Shown: in pieces, positions 1 to 12,030 of the stretch | Layout of the letters: every line of letters starts with the position of its first letter | Position numbering within the stretch: the stretch's first letter is position 1 | Source: Musa acuminata AAA Group | Taxonomy: Eukaryota; Streptophyta; Magnoliopsida; Zingiberales; Musaceae | Assembly (NCBI RefSeq): GCF_036884655.1 | Contig: NC_088357.1 | Coordinates: forward strand, 8,853,001 to 8,917,000 | Direction of reading: 5' to 3' | DNA: 64,000 bases | The notes under the pieces: model-generated | What the model saw: the letters and a program-made list of their open reading frames with translations, nothing else | Database searches by the model: none | Told to the model about the DNA's origin: nothing | Translations under genes and position numbers: made by a program

Positions 1-603
1 TGTGTCAGTGACTAAAACCCCCAGTCATCCACATTCCAAAAAAGCAACCTTACCATGACAAAAAGGCTCCTCCTCATAAGAGTGGACAAAAATTGTACAT
101 CAAATACAAGAAATATCTATGATTAAATAGCCTTTAAGTTAATTTTGGTCATTTCTTGCTTCCTCTCTTTGATTTTTCTGCCCAGGTTTTACAACCATAA
201 GCAACTGCCCAGACCAATGACTAATAACCTCATCCTTTCTTCTTCTCCTACCTATGAATGTGCCTAATCCCTTTCATCTTTTTATCGCCATGGTACACTT
301 CCAACAGAGTCAGTAGCACATCATTGCAAAAACCATCATCCCTTCTCCCTTCTGCTAATGTACCAAAACAAATTGTGCCCTCCAATGAAAGCATGATGAT
401 CTGGTTAAGATGGCCAAAGATTACTCTTCACCCAACAGCATCATTTAGCTTCTACTCAGTACAAAGACAACATATAATTTTTTTTCACTATATAGTTTAA
501 CTAAGATTCATTAAAGGAGAGCAAAGAATCAAACTTGACAAGCATATTTTGCAGAACAAGTGATAAAGTTCACGTAATAAAACTGGCTATCACAGACAAG
601 AAC
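1..603. other. Intron of the ecdysoneless-like gene; no exon recognised
   Basis: This AT-rich stretch lies 3' of a good donor at 603-602. Short ORFs on the plus strand (for example near 258-500 and 535-762) have no recognisable similarity. A possible donor (CATG before GTAAG on the minus strand) lies near 50-56, but no matching exon could be recognised. I read it as intron. Confidence 0.5.
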
Positions 604-2310
604 CTGTTCTCAGGAACCTCTGCCCCTTCAAAACTCGAGAGCTTTTGGACAAATGCTTGCATAGTTTCTGTTATATCTTTAAGATTGAAATCTTCAGATA
701 GTGAGCTAGAAGCCTTTCCAGTGCTCTTCTGCTGCTTCCTCTGCTTCCTTTCAGCTTCGTAGTCTTCCATTTCTTTCTGTCTCTCCATAATAGCAGTGTT
801 CAACTCCTCTTCCCCATCATACATCCAGGAATCATCATCATTAGGAGGAAGCTCAATGCCCTTGAAGCCATCGACAGAATAGGACATGGAGAGTATTTCA
901 TCTATCCGTCGAACAGGAGCATTCAGGACCTCCCTACAAAATGTAAAGTTCCATTACAAAACTCAAACAAAACTAATGATTTTTGCAATACTATACAAAT
1001 CAGATAGTTTTCCATATAATAGCTTCACAAGAGGTCTGAGCCTATATAACTTGGATAAGAACATGACAATGCTAGTATAACACCTGAATCTTCAAATGAT
1101 CAAACTCAAGAACCACAAGAATGTAGCTTTACCTTGTTCGGGAATACAGAGAACTGTTCTTATAGTACTCTAATGCACTATCCATAATCCTCTGGTATTC
1201 CTTAGATCCAGGAAGAAGCCCAGTGAAGCACCCACTACTTTCCAAACTCTGCTTGAAAGCTTCCCAAGTGCTACCCTTCCCTTCCTCCCCAGCTTGCCTC
1301 CTCTCCTGATACATCATTTCGAACCCACAAGCTACCTTCATGCCCAATTCCGCCTCCATAAAAGCAGCAGGTCCCTCCTCCCTCGACGGCATCAGGTAGC
1401 CCGTTGGCGCCTGAAACTTCTGCTGCACCAGCTGAGCGTACATGGCCCTCGACATCCGAACTGAGACCCTGACCATCTCGATATCCCCATCGCTGCCCCT
1501 CAAAAACCTCTCCATTCTGGCTGCGTGCTTCATGGTATCAACATCTCGGTCATAGAACCCGTCTACTGCCAGAGAGATCAAGAAAGGCTCCTCCTTCAGG
1601 ACCTGCGCCACTGGCAGTGGAACTCTGACCCTGACTCTCTGCATATTGGCCATGGCCTTGTCAGGATACCCGGAAATCTTCCTTAAGATCGCAACTTGGA
1701 CCTTGTCGGAGGCTCTGGTATCGACCTCCTCGCTCCGGACCGATGCGAGGGCGGCTTCGAGGGAGGGGGTATCCGGGAAGACCCGTTTGGGAACGATGTG
1801 CAGCTGGCCGCCCCGGATAAACACTCGGTTGGCAGCAGTGTCGGGTTCGAGCCAGCGAGGTAGGGCGAAGGCGGCCTCGATGAGCAGGAAATCGCCATCG
1901 GAGTCCCAGGCGCGGGCGGTGATGGACGGCACGGCGGAGGAAGCGGCGAAGAGGAGGGCAGCGACGAGCCACTCGTCGTCGAGGGCGTCGCCAAAGCGGA
2001 GTTTTCCGTGGAGGTGGGGGAGGGGGGGCGAGCGGCAGAGAGGGCAAGGGCCGTCGAGGGAGGAGGGGATGGAGATGGCGAAGGGTTCGTGCTGCCAGAT
2101 GTAGTCGCGGCAAAGGGGGGAGAGGAGGGATACGAGGTGGAGGTGGAGGGAGCGGAGGACGGAGAGGGACTCAGAGGGGGGTAGGGCGGCGGGGAGGTCG
2201 GGGTAGACGGCGTAGAAGACGGTGTCTTCGGGGATCCGGTGCGCTCGATGAGGGAAGAGAGATGCAGCGGAGGCGGAGGCGGAGGACGAGGACGAGGAAG
2301 GCTTCGCCAT
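604..2310 (-). CDS. Ecdysoneless/SGT1-family protein, 5' two exons (3' end off window)
   Basis: Exons 2310-1133 and 933-604 encode 502 residues and leave the reading frame open at a donor (GT at 603-602), so the remaining exons lie beyond position 1 or are unrecognised. The junction is phase-consistent: exon 1 ends AACAAG before GT, and exon 2 resumes after TTTTGTAG with GAGGTCCTGAATGC. The protein has a Ser/Ala-rich start, the family pattern around EDTVFYAVYPD and LSVLRSLHLHLVSLLSPL, and a conserved segment ending in EVLNAPVRRIDEILSMSYS, then an acidic stretch. These match the plant homologues of Drosophila Ecdysoneless and human ECD/hSGT1 (Pfam SGT1). ECD proteins are implicated in transcription and in pre-mRNA splicing through PRPF8 and co-chaperone contacts; the plant role is not established here. 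The start is the first ATG with the conserved N-terminus. It is unrelated to the SKP1-associated co-chaperone that is also called SGT1. Confidence 0.85.
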
Positions 2311-2502
2311 GGAGCAGAGAAGAGCGACAGGGAGGCGCGCGGTCTGCGAAGTCGGGAGACGAAACCCGATGCTTCGCGATGGTTAAGGTTTAAGGAAGGT
2401 TGGGCTCATCGTCGACCCAAACCCAAGGATCTAATAGGCCTTTAATTGGGCCCCAATTTGGGCCTCCATACTTGATTGCATTGATGGTGGCTCTCTCGCT
2501 CG

Positions 2503-2556
<54 letters not shown>

Positions 2557-4619
2557 TTTAATAGCATGAGATGAGTCAGTCTTCAGTTCTTTTCCTTAGA
2601 TCATCTGACGAAGTTGAAGTAAAACTGATGTAGCTTCCTGTGGACCCCCACAGACGTGGACTTGGTTAGCTTGACAGCCTAACTAAGCCGCCCGGAGAAA
2701 ATTTGGGGGAAGTCCCTTTCATTTGCGTCAACGTTGATGCTTAGAAGAAGTCCGATGTGGAGTCTTTTTGCTTAGGTTTCTTTCACCAACCATGGAAAGA
2801 CCGAGTGAATTAAAGGGGGATGGAGAAGAATGATGACGGTGTTATCCTCAAATTTGATCGACAAATCGAATGGATTTGAGATACGAGATTGGTTTATTGG
2901 GTCTTCTGCAAGCTTACGGTCAACCTCAGCTAATCCTTTCCGTCAAAGGCGAAAGGAGTTCGTGTGCATACGCGTAGTTCGTGGAATCCAACCTTGGGGT
3001 GCATCATGGATCAGTTCCAGCCACTGAAGGCATGACGAGAGAGAGAGAGAGAGAGAGAGAGTAGGGGCCCTCTCGCCTTTTGTATGGGATTCTCTGCCTT
3101 CTCTTTAGCTTTCCAGCAGCCCTCATCGTCCCCAGCTGGAATCATCTTGTTCCCACTGCTTTTTTGTTTTTTTTCTTTTTCTTTTACTTTAACATTGCAA
3201 ACAGATGATGATACAATATCACCTTCTTCATGATAATGATTATTTGATAAGTAGGGGGTTTGTAAGTCGATGTAATGTGTTTGGGGTCTGAAGCTAATTC
3301 AATGTATTTTCTTATATATTTTGATTTTTCGACGGACTAGGAGTTCAAGGTAAAACTATAGATCTAGCAACATAATTTTTCTGCAAGCAGGATGTCAAAA
3401 GTCAGGAGAGTTCGATCCAAGATCCTATAAAATTATAACAAATGTGTATCAAACAAATATTAATTTGATACTTAACTTATTATAATCCAAATATTTGAAA
3501 ATTAAGTATTGTAAATTAAAATAAGTGAATTTTTATTAAAAACTACTAATTTTGAGATTTGTTTTTAAAATTTCTTATAAAGCATTTACTACAATGGACC
3601 CCATTGATCTTGACATCCTTAACTCTCCCCTTGTTCTCGTAACCTCCTTCACATCTACCTTCACCTCCATCATTGGCTACTTATGTTGCGAGTAAAGGCG
3701 ATGAGGGCAAAGCGCATAAGGGAGGGGAGTTAGGGTGATGGGGCCAACGACCACTTATGTCATGTTCAAGAACAACAATCGAGTGGCACGATAGGTTAGA
3801 TTAGGGCTAACGAGGTTCAACAATAGACACGATAGTAAGCGGAGGAGATGACTAGCAAGGGTAATGTCATCATTAAAAAAGAGGGGGTGGGGATAGCTAA
3901 AAGTTAGGACGTTAACTAAGTGTAATCACCGATGATATTTTTCTCCTTTAACATAAATTAAATTTTCATAAATAATATATTATTTTATTTAAATGGTTAA
4001 CTTCCTTGTTTGTATAGTATGGTTAAGAAAATAATGTAATTTTAGAAAGTAAATAGTTTAAATTTTATTTTATATCTGAACTATAAGAAATAAATATTAT
4101 AATTATATCATTATCTATGAAAATAATATAAAAATAAAAATTAAATTATTATTTACCTTTTGAAGAGAGCTCATCCTTTTCTCCCTTATTTCTCACGTAA
4201 TGGGAGGATTAGGTAGAGGATTCGCAAGGAGTGGATCCTCCATGCGAGATACGATCCTCTATTCTTTTATTACCGGTTGTTATTCATATTTTTAAATATT
4301 TAATATTAGAGTTATTATAATTTATATGATACATAATAATATTTTAATTTTTAATTTTATAATTAATAAATAATGATTATTAAATTATGATGCTAGAATG
4401 ATTAATTAATTTAATGTTAATAATAGTTCTAATTTATTTAATTAGACGTATTTATGTTTTGAAGAATTATAAGTAAACTTCTATGATTTAATTAGTTTAA
4501 ATTTAAATTAGTTATTTTATAAAGAAAAATAAATTTGATGTGAATTATTATATTATAATATTTTAAAATACTTCTAAAAAATATTAAAATCTAATTTAAT
4601 AAGAGAGATCAAATTTGGG
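2311..4619. other. Intergenic, AT-rich, with microsatellites
   Basis: The first ~130 bases upstream of the ecdysoneless start are GC-rich and probably promoter/5' UTR. A (TA)n tract lies at 2508-2553 and a (GA)n tract at 3037-3061. From about 3440 the composition falls to very high AT with no sustained coding frame. No gene is visible. Confidence 0.6.
2508..2553. repeat. (TA)n microsatellite
   Basis: About 23 uninterrupted TA units follow a short alternating CG stretch. It is a simple repeat, likely polymorphic. Confidence 0.95.
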
Positions 4620-5035
4620 TCTGACCTTAGTTAAGTTTATTGACCAAACTAGCATATGTGGTCAAGTATGACATATGTCATATAGTCAAGCATAACCTAG
4701 CACTTGTGATTAGGTATGATCAAACTCATGTAATTAGAAATAACCCAGCCCATGTGATTAGTATAACTCAGCCCATGTAGCCAGGTACAACTCAGCCCAT
4801 GTGGTCAAACATGACCTAGCCCATATGACAGTATATAGTTTAACTCATATGACCAACCCAACTCATATGATCAAGCATAACCCAGCCCATATAACCATAT
4901 ATGTTATAACTCATGTGGCCAGATACTGTCCAACTCATGTAGCCAAGCACAACATAGTATATCTAGTCAAGCATGCTCCAATCATGTGACTAGACACGAC
5001 CCAACTATGCGAGGAGGCATGGCCTAGTTTAATAA
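4620..5035. repeat. Degenerate ~24-bp minisatellite
   Basis: A motif close to CCCATGTGATCAAGCATAAC followed by CCAG or CTAG recurs roughly every 22-26 bases about 16 times. Substitutions are frequent, but the alternation of an ATGTG/ATATGA core with CAAGCATAA and a CAGCCC/CAACTC core is constant. The plus-strand ORF across it (4801-4989) translates as a His/Thr/Met-rich repeat and is a by-product, not a gene. Confidence 0.75.
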
Positions 5036-5432
5036 TAAAGCTCAACCTAGCCCCCGAAGTTATGTCTGCCCAACTATATAAATGACATTAGATACATTAT
5101 CGTCCCTCTGTTCTAGTCCATTGAACCTAAGCCCAACCTACTATTTGGGACAAGAATATGTGGCACACGTGAACCATCCAAAGCTCGGGTGAGTTGGTTT
5201 GGTCTAAGATAACGTTATGAGATAGTCTAATTTTCATTTCATTTATTAGTTTGAACTCACTAGTTAATTAAATAAGATAGATTCAATCGGTTTAAGATGG
5301 TTTAGAGTAATCTTAGACCAACTTGATCGGTTCAAGCTCACTTAACAAAATTAAAATCAATCAAATCTAAATTAGATCAGTTCTATAAGGATCTAATATC
5401 GATTCTATTATATCCTAATTGAATTAAGTTTG

Positions 5433-5738
5433 GTTCAAGTTAATTAATGACTATTGAGAGAGATCAATGCCTCGTGTCTTTATGACTTAATAAACTTAAA
5501 AATTCTATTTGAATATATCATTTAAAAATTATTAATATTTTTTTTAATTAAATTGATGATATTAATGTGATTATTAAGCTATTCCAATTATGGTTCTAGT
5601 TAATTAATGACTATTGAGAGAGATCAATGCCTCGTGTCTTTATGACTTAATAAACTTAAAAATTCTATTTGAATATATCATTTAAAAATTATTAATATAT
5701 TTTTTAGATTAAATTGATGATATTAATGTGATTATTAT
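5433..5738. repeat. 160-bp tandem direct duplication
   Basis: Two copies of about 145 bases, offset by 160, begin AGTTAATTAATGACTATTG near 5439 and 5599. They are almost identical through the GCCTCGTGTC segment and the following AT-rich tail, differing mainly in the poly-T run. The high identity in otherwise decayed DNA suggests a recent local duplication. Confidence 0.9.
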
Positions 5739-8700
5739 CCTGTAATATATAACTATTATAAGTGAGTCACATTGGAAGTGCAATTTGTGATACGAGCTAC
5801 AGGTCCATCCTAATATGAAGCCACTAATAGATATAGTTTAACAGGTTATATATATCAAGCATTATCGTGCATAATATTTTATCATGTTACTTTATGTATG
5901 CAAATAAATGGATTAATATAAATGAATGATCATGATTAATTATGTATTCCTATGGGGGTAGATAAGATGATTTTTTTTTTAAGATTAATGAACCGTTAGA
6001 CATGATGGTTAGACGACTCTTCATCTGTTGTTGAGGAGAATGCATCTCCACTTGGGTCGATGAGGGATATCACTTCATCCGCTGTTGGAAGTACGATATA
6101 TGTTCTCTTTATCTTATATTAGGAGAGTACACTATTGAAGATATATGCGTTTATTATCTAATTATTACATATATCATCGAGATGTATTACGATGTATGAT
6201 TATATTTACTATATAAAAATTATGATTCTTTTTCTAATATTATCATTTCATATTAAATTATTAATATTAATATATATCATGAATATTAATTTTTTATATT
6301 TTTTGGAGATTCTTAAGTAGTTGTTAATGTGTTTTTATTCTATATTTATTTTTAAAGTAATTTATGACTTTGTAATTGATCTAAGAGATGCATGCAGAAG
6401 ACTTTTTCCATCATTGATGATACTACTAAAAAAGATATGATTCTTTTCTTGGTTAAAAATATTTAATATTATATAATATAAATTTAAAAATAAAAATTTC
6501 CTACAAATTATGAATAATAAGATGATTGTATATATATATATATATTATGAATATAGGATGTGACACTAGAAAATTTTTAAGAATATGAGTTTTTTTTTGA
6601 GAATTCGCTAGATTAAAATTACTCAAAAAATAAAAAAAAAAAAAGTAAAAAAATCTAAGGAGTGCACCTGATTTATTTTTATAATCAATTGAGTAATCGT
6701 TTGAGTCGGTCGGTCGGGAGTTAATCTATAATTTGTTGCGTGAAATTGACATCCATTATTCAACTGTGACGGAGCTCACCGAACTCTCGAACATCCGATG
6801 GCTCACGTCGACGTAAGGGGTTGGTTCTCTAGATAACCTGTAAGGATGAGATGGCGTCCAATGTGGCACTGGATCAATGCTGATGTGGATACATTGTTTG
6901 ACCAAAGTATCGGGTTGACAGGTGCTTGGTAGGACGTGATATCGCATCAAGTCGTCCGCTATTAGAGGCTTCTATCACCAAAGTGTTCCGTTATACTCAT
7001 GATATTGATTTCACAAATCTAATAATACCTATCAATATATATATATATATATATTCTCTGTGAATAATAGATAGATAGGCAGAAATTTGGCTCCTTTGCA
7101 GCCCACGTTTTTTCCAACTGTTGCAGTAATGTTCATTGGATTTCACACAATCCATCAAACACCATTTACTCCGACCACTTATTGATGAAAGCGAGAGAGT
7201 CGGTCAACGGTACGCCAAATTCTCTTTGTTGCTCCTAATTCATTAATGGTGTATGCTTGTTGGCCGTTGACATCACGTAGAATGCTTCCTTCTGACAACG
7301 GGCAAAAGTCAAAATTTTGGGTATTTTTCTCTGGAGTCTCATTTCCTCACCTGTTGAGATGGTCATCGAACATCAAATGGTGGTGTGGTGTCCAAGTGTT
7401 TCATGTCATGGGAGCCAAAAATAATAATAATAATAATAATAAAATCATCTAAAGCGAGAATAAGCAAATAAATTTGAAAAAAAAAATACTACTATTTTTA
7501 TTGGTTAAATAGATTTTCTATCACTCTTAAGAATATTTATTTTTTTATTTATAGTTATTATTATTTTATATCTTCTCTATTATTTTTTATATCAATAGTA
7601 ATCATTTTATCTCTTCTGTCTTTTTTAGAGTATATGTAGGCATCAACTTAACTGATTCTTATCATCTATCTAATAAAATATAATAATAATAACAAAATCA
7701 ATCGAGGAGAAGAAATATATGATTTTTAACACCAAGAATTATAAGACAGATCAGTGCTGATCATTGAGAAGCTTTCTCTTTCTGACATCTTTATTTTAAT
7801 TAAATCCGAATAATAGTTTTGGTTTACTACTAAGATTTATCTGAATGATTATTTTCTACATGCATGTCTTCTCTATGGACTTTGGTGTCATTTTGCCCGA
7901 TTCTTTTAAGCTGCAATGTGATGCATTAGGTTCCTCTTTCTATCTCTGATGTCTTCCTTTCATGCAGCAGCAAGAATACTGTGCATTGATGCTTGGCAAA
8001 GGAATACAGGCCATTTAATGATTGGATTACGGAGGATCGGTTGACCTTCATCTCCAAGGTCAATCCTGTCTCCTAATTTATATGCAAATTATCAGAAATC
8101 ACCAGGATGGTAACCATGCTTTGATTTTTTTTCATTTGTCATGTGAATCATGTTTGTTATACATAAATAAATATATATATCTATTCCTTTGTTCTTGTTC
8201 TTGATTTATTAAAAAAGTAATAGATAAATTAATATTAAAATTATTTACCAAGAGATTAAACTTATTCAGGCGTATGAACCCACATCATCATTAACCTAAT
8301 TTACATTACTCGTCGATTCAATAAATCATATGATTGATACGATCGATCCCTCCTTCGATGATCAATGATGTCATAAAAATTATTCTACTCATGATAAATA
8401 TTAATATGACTAGCTATAGTTTACGAGAACTTTGACAAACTTAGGGGCAGATGAGGTTGACCCATTTTATTTTATTTTTAAATAATTTTAAAATTGAATT
8501 TAATATATATATATATATATGGTATTATGATAGGTTGAGCTCAACCCATGTGTATTGACTCCCCTTCACTTTCTCCAGATGCCTATATTTCTCCTATCCT
8601 TATAATATACCATCTCCCCATTTCATTAATGAAACCTAAATCACCTTTTAAGCCCAACCTTCCCTTCTTTTGTCCTCCTCCCCCGTCTTAATCATAAAAA

Positions 8701-8952
8701 GACAGCCCTTCTCTTCGCTTCCCATTCTCTCCTCCTAATAATACAATACCATAACAAAGCAGACATAACAACGCACCTCGCTCTCTCTCTCTCTCTCTCT
8801 CCACCCCTCAATCATTCCCTCCCCTCCTCTTCCTCCTCATCTCCTCACCCCGCTTCATATCATCCGCCGCCGCCTCCTCTATCTTTTGCTATATGATTCT
8901 TCTGTTACTATAAAGCTTCCTTTCCTCCTCCTCCTCCTACTTTGAAGCGGCC
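5739..8952. other. Intergenic spacer upstream of the MAPKK gene
   Basis: No gene is recognised. It contains short TA tracts (6527-6544, 7030-7053, 8504-8520), an (AAT)n tract near 7421-7441 and low-complexity AT-rich DNA. The stretch 6690-7000 is locally more GC-rich and could be a decayed mobile-element fragment, but it has no coding or terminal-repeat evidence. The last 250 bases, including a (CT)n tract at about 8779-8801, are pyrimidine-rich and look like the promoter and 5' UTR of the kinase gene. Confidence 0.5.
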
Positions 8953-10011
8953 ATGAGACCCGGGACGGTCCCCTTGCGGCCAGGTCAGCACGGCGTCTCG
9001 AGCCGGGCACGCCGCCGGCCCGACCTAACGCTTCCTCTTCCACAGAGGGACCCCGCCATCGCCGTTCCCCTCCCCCTCCCACCGCCGTCCGCCCCGTCCA
9101 CCATGGGCGCCCCTTCGGCGGGACCATCGATTGGGCCACCCTCTTTCACTACCACCTCCTCATCATCGTCGTCCCAGCCGCCGAGCTTGTCCGACCTCGA
9201 GCGGGTACGACGCATTGGCAGCGGCAGCGGCGGCACCGTGTGGTTGGTCCGCCACCGAACCACCGGCCGGCACTACGCCCTCAAGGTCATCTACGGCAAC
9301 CACGAGGACGCCGTCCGGCGCCAGATCCTGCGTGAGATCGAGATCCTCCGCACGGCCGACAACCCCTTCGTGGTCCGGTGCCACGCGATGTACGACGACG
9401 GCGGCGAGATCCAGATCCTGCTCGAGTTCATGGACGGCGGCTCCCTCGAGGGCCGCCGCATCACCTCCGAGCCCTTCCTCGCCGACGTCGCCCGCCAGGT
9501 CCTCGCGGGGCTCGCCTATCTCCACCGCAGGAAGATCGTGCACCGCGACATCAAGCCCTCCAACCTCCTCATCGACTCCGGCGGCCGCGTCAAGATCGCC
9601 GACTTCGGCGTCAGCCGGATCCTGGCGCAGACCATGGACCCCTGCAACTCCTCCGTCGGCACCATCGCGTACATGAGCCCCGAGCGGATCAACACCGATC
9701 TCAATCACGGGCTCTACGACGGCTACGCCGGCGACATCTGGAGCTTCGGCCTCAGCATCCTCGAGTTCTGCCTCGGCCGCTTCCCCTTCGGCGACAACAT
9801 CGGCCGGCAGGGGGATTGGGCATCGCTCATGTGCGCCATCTGCTACGCCGATCCACCGGAGGCGCCGCCCACCGCCTCCCGCGAGTTCCGGAGCTTCATC
9901 TCCTGCTGCCTGCAGAAGGATCCGGCGCGGCGCCTCCCCGCGGTGCAGCTCCTCCAGCACCCGTTCATCACCAACAACCACCCTTCCTTGACATCCTCCA
10001 CCCACCCATGA
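8953..10011 (+). CDS. MAP kinase kinase, group C (MKK4/MKK5 type)
   Basis: This intronless 352-residue dual-specificity kinase phosphorylates the TxY loop of MAP kinases, typically MPK3/MPK6 orthologues, in immune, stress and developmental cascades. Visible features: an N-terminal docking site [10 protein letters not shown] (21-30, basic plus L-x-L); a Gly-rich loop GSGSGG (89-94); the catalytic Lys in YALK (K111); HRDIKPSN (197-204, catalytic D199); DFG (217-219); and an activation segment TMDPCNS giving the plant S/T-x5-S/T phosphosites T227 and S233. [15 protein letters not shown] (236-250) and GRFPFG follow. The start fits, because MRPG with the docking motif just downstream is how the family begins. 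Group C plant MKKs are normally single-exon and 330-370 residues, so nothing is missing. Between MKK4 and MKK5 I cannot decide; monocots have their own set. Confidence 0.95.
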   Translation: MRPGTVPLRPGQHGVSSRARRRPDLTLPLPQRDPAIAVPLPLPPPSAPSTMGAPSAGPSIGPPSFTTTSSSSSSQPPSLSDLERVRRIGSGSGGTVWLVRHRTTGRHYALKVIYGNHEDAVRRQILREIEILRTADNPFVVRCHAMYDDGGEIQILLEFMDGGSLEGRRITSEPFLADVARQVLAGLAYLHRRKIVHRDIKPSNLLIDSGGRVKIADFGVSRILAQTMDPCNSSVGTIAYMSPERINTDLNHGLYDGYAGDIWSFGLSILEFCLGRFPFGDNIGRQGDWASLMCAICYADPPEAPPTASREFRSFISCCLQKDPARRLPAVQLLQHPFITNNHPSLTSSTHP

Positions 10012-12030
10012 TCCAACATGGGATACAAGAAGCGGGTGGGCAATGTAAAAGGTGCCATTTTTACCCGACCGTCCTCGCAGTTTGATCGGACTGGAGATCA
10101 AAAGGAGCAACCTTGACGGTTGGGATATGAGAAAGGTGTGATTTTTATGCTGTTTTCAATCTAAAGCCAGACATTTTTCCTTGATCGTGAGTTCGTAAGA
10201 CATGGATTGCACCAAAAAGTTCTTAGCTCTGTTTAGATCAGACTGGGTGGTTGGTTCTATTTCTTGTTTTTGATATCTTCATCATGTGTACTCCGATGTG
10301 TTTGGATATGGGGCACTGGCTCTTTCCTCCTCTCCTTTTATAGCCGGCCGCGTGGATTTGGCCGTTGCGGTCCGCTTGGATCACCTTGTCGCCGAGAATA
10401 AATGAGTGGGCACACCGGAGAAAGGGGGGAAGGAGCACTGGTTCAAGAACGACACATGTCGTGGGTGGGAGGGCGCAATCGTTTCGATGAGGAAGAGGCG
10501 TGCATCAAAAGGTGGTGGCTACAATTAATGGGGACACGTGATGGGCGGGCGGGGAGCTGAATCGTGCAATGGTTCCCAGTCCCAGTGGGATACACGTGAT
10601 GGTTAGTTTGATGATGAGGGGCATGCATGGCCATATTCCACTGGTGGAAATGATGTGTGTGTGAGAGATGTTCGACGCATGCAAGTGGGCCTGGCGAGCT
10701 TGCATGTGTAATGCTGCTGCCCATGATGCAAAAGGAGGCATCTGTTCCATGTTTCTGATGGAAATGGTTTTGGTAGAGCAGGGAACGGAGGCCATTTCCT
10801 CTACTCTGACATGCTACTGATGATAGGCCACAGATTCTTGAAACAGTGAAAAGACAAAACTCCGTAAGCTATATTTGTACGTGAGCTTGCGTGCAGCTGC
10901 CTCCCAGTGTAGGGTTGCCACTCTCTTAAATGTTTGGCGAGGACAAAAATGATGAAGAAATTGTGCTTTTTAGGTTGGAAAAACTAAAAGTAAGATTACA
11001 ATAATTGGTGATGACCATATCCGAAGTTCATCCTATTCAGTGCTCAAACAATATAATACGAATTGCAAGTTTTTAAATCATATTGTATTTGATAATTATG
11101 AACTCAACCATATATTAATTTCTCTAAATCAAGGAAGTCTAATACTGAATCACTCACCAGGAAGAGTAGAGCCCATCTTGCATTGCAATTCAGCGATCCG
11201 GGACATGGAGAGACTACATGTTGGCACTTGTGCTGAAATTAGATCTACAGGGATGCAAGAAGTGGTTAATTGCTACAGATTAACATTTGCGATGATAGAA
11301 ATAGATGATTTTGTCGAAGAATAATAAAGTAAAAAGGAAAACATATGAACCATTCAAGGTGCAATTTGTTTTGAATGGCTTTGATAGATCAATGTAAAAA
11401 AACAAAAACAAAAAAAAGGACCATCATGGAACAATATCAAATAGTAGTAGTCTATTATAACTCAAACGTAACAGAGCAATGGTACCTGCACACACATGAA
11501 ACAGGACAATAAGGCATTGTAAGGCTTCAAATGATGTAGCATTCGAAAGAGTAAAATACGGCATGCACATGCTGGTCAGCGGATGAAGAAGTATGTTTTC
11601 TGTGTGTGAGTGTGTGTCACATTCACGGATGTAGCAATCTTTTGAGCGGCAAACAACTCATTGTCCTTGCAATGTACAGGTATCAATAAGAACGAACACA
11701 CCAAAATGACAAAACAATAGAGTGTGGACAAAAAACTTAAAGAGGCTCAAGTCGCCTCGCGTTCTTGTAAAGCATAAACAGCGACAATTTTTTTTGGTCT
11801 GCGAGCGGCTATGCCAAGCAAGGAAAAGTCGTACTGTGAAGCAGGATCTACTGCTGATGCAATTATGTGAAGAGGAAAAAAAACTTTGAAATGCAACAGA
11901 AAACATTGAGGGAGCTTTGGCGATGCAACACAATAGAACTACACATAGACAGGGTCAATCATCATGAAATGACTGTACAAGAGTGGATCATTTAACCGGT
12001 GAAAGGAATACCATCAAAATTGCCGAGGAG
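10012..12030. other. Convergent spacer between the MAPKK and esterase genes
   Basis: This holds the 3' UTR and downstream region of the kinase gene (from 10012) and the 3' flank of the minus-strand esterase (ending at 12030). Short ORFs at 10443-10795, 11040-11324 and 11658-11933 have no recognisable similarity. I see no gene. Confidence 0.5.

Noticed and set aside
9163..10110. Long minus-strand ORF (315 codons) opposite the MAPKK gene
   Set aside because: It lies entirely antisense to a well-supported kinase; high GC at third positions removes stops from the opposite frames. Its Asp/Glu/Val/Gly-rich composition is that of a shadow.
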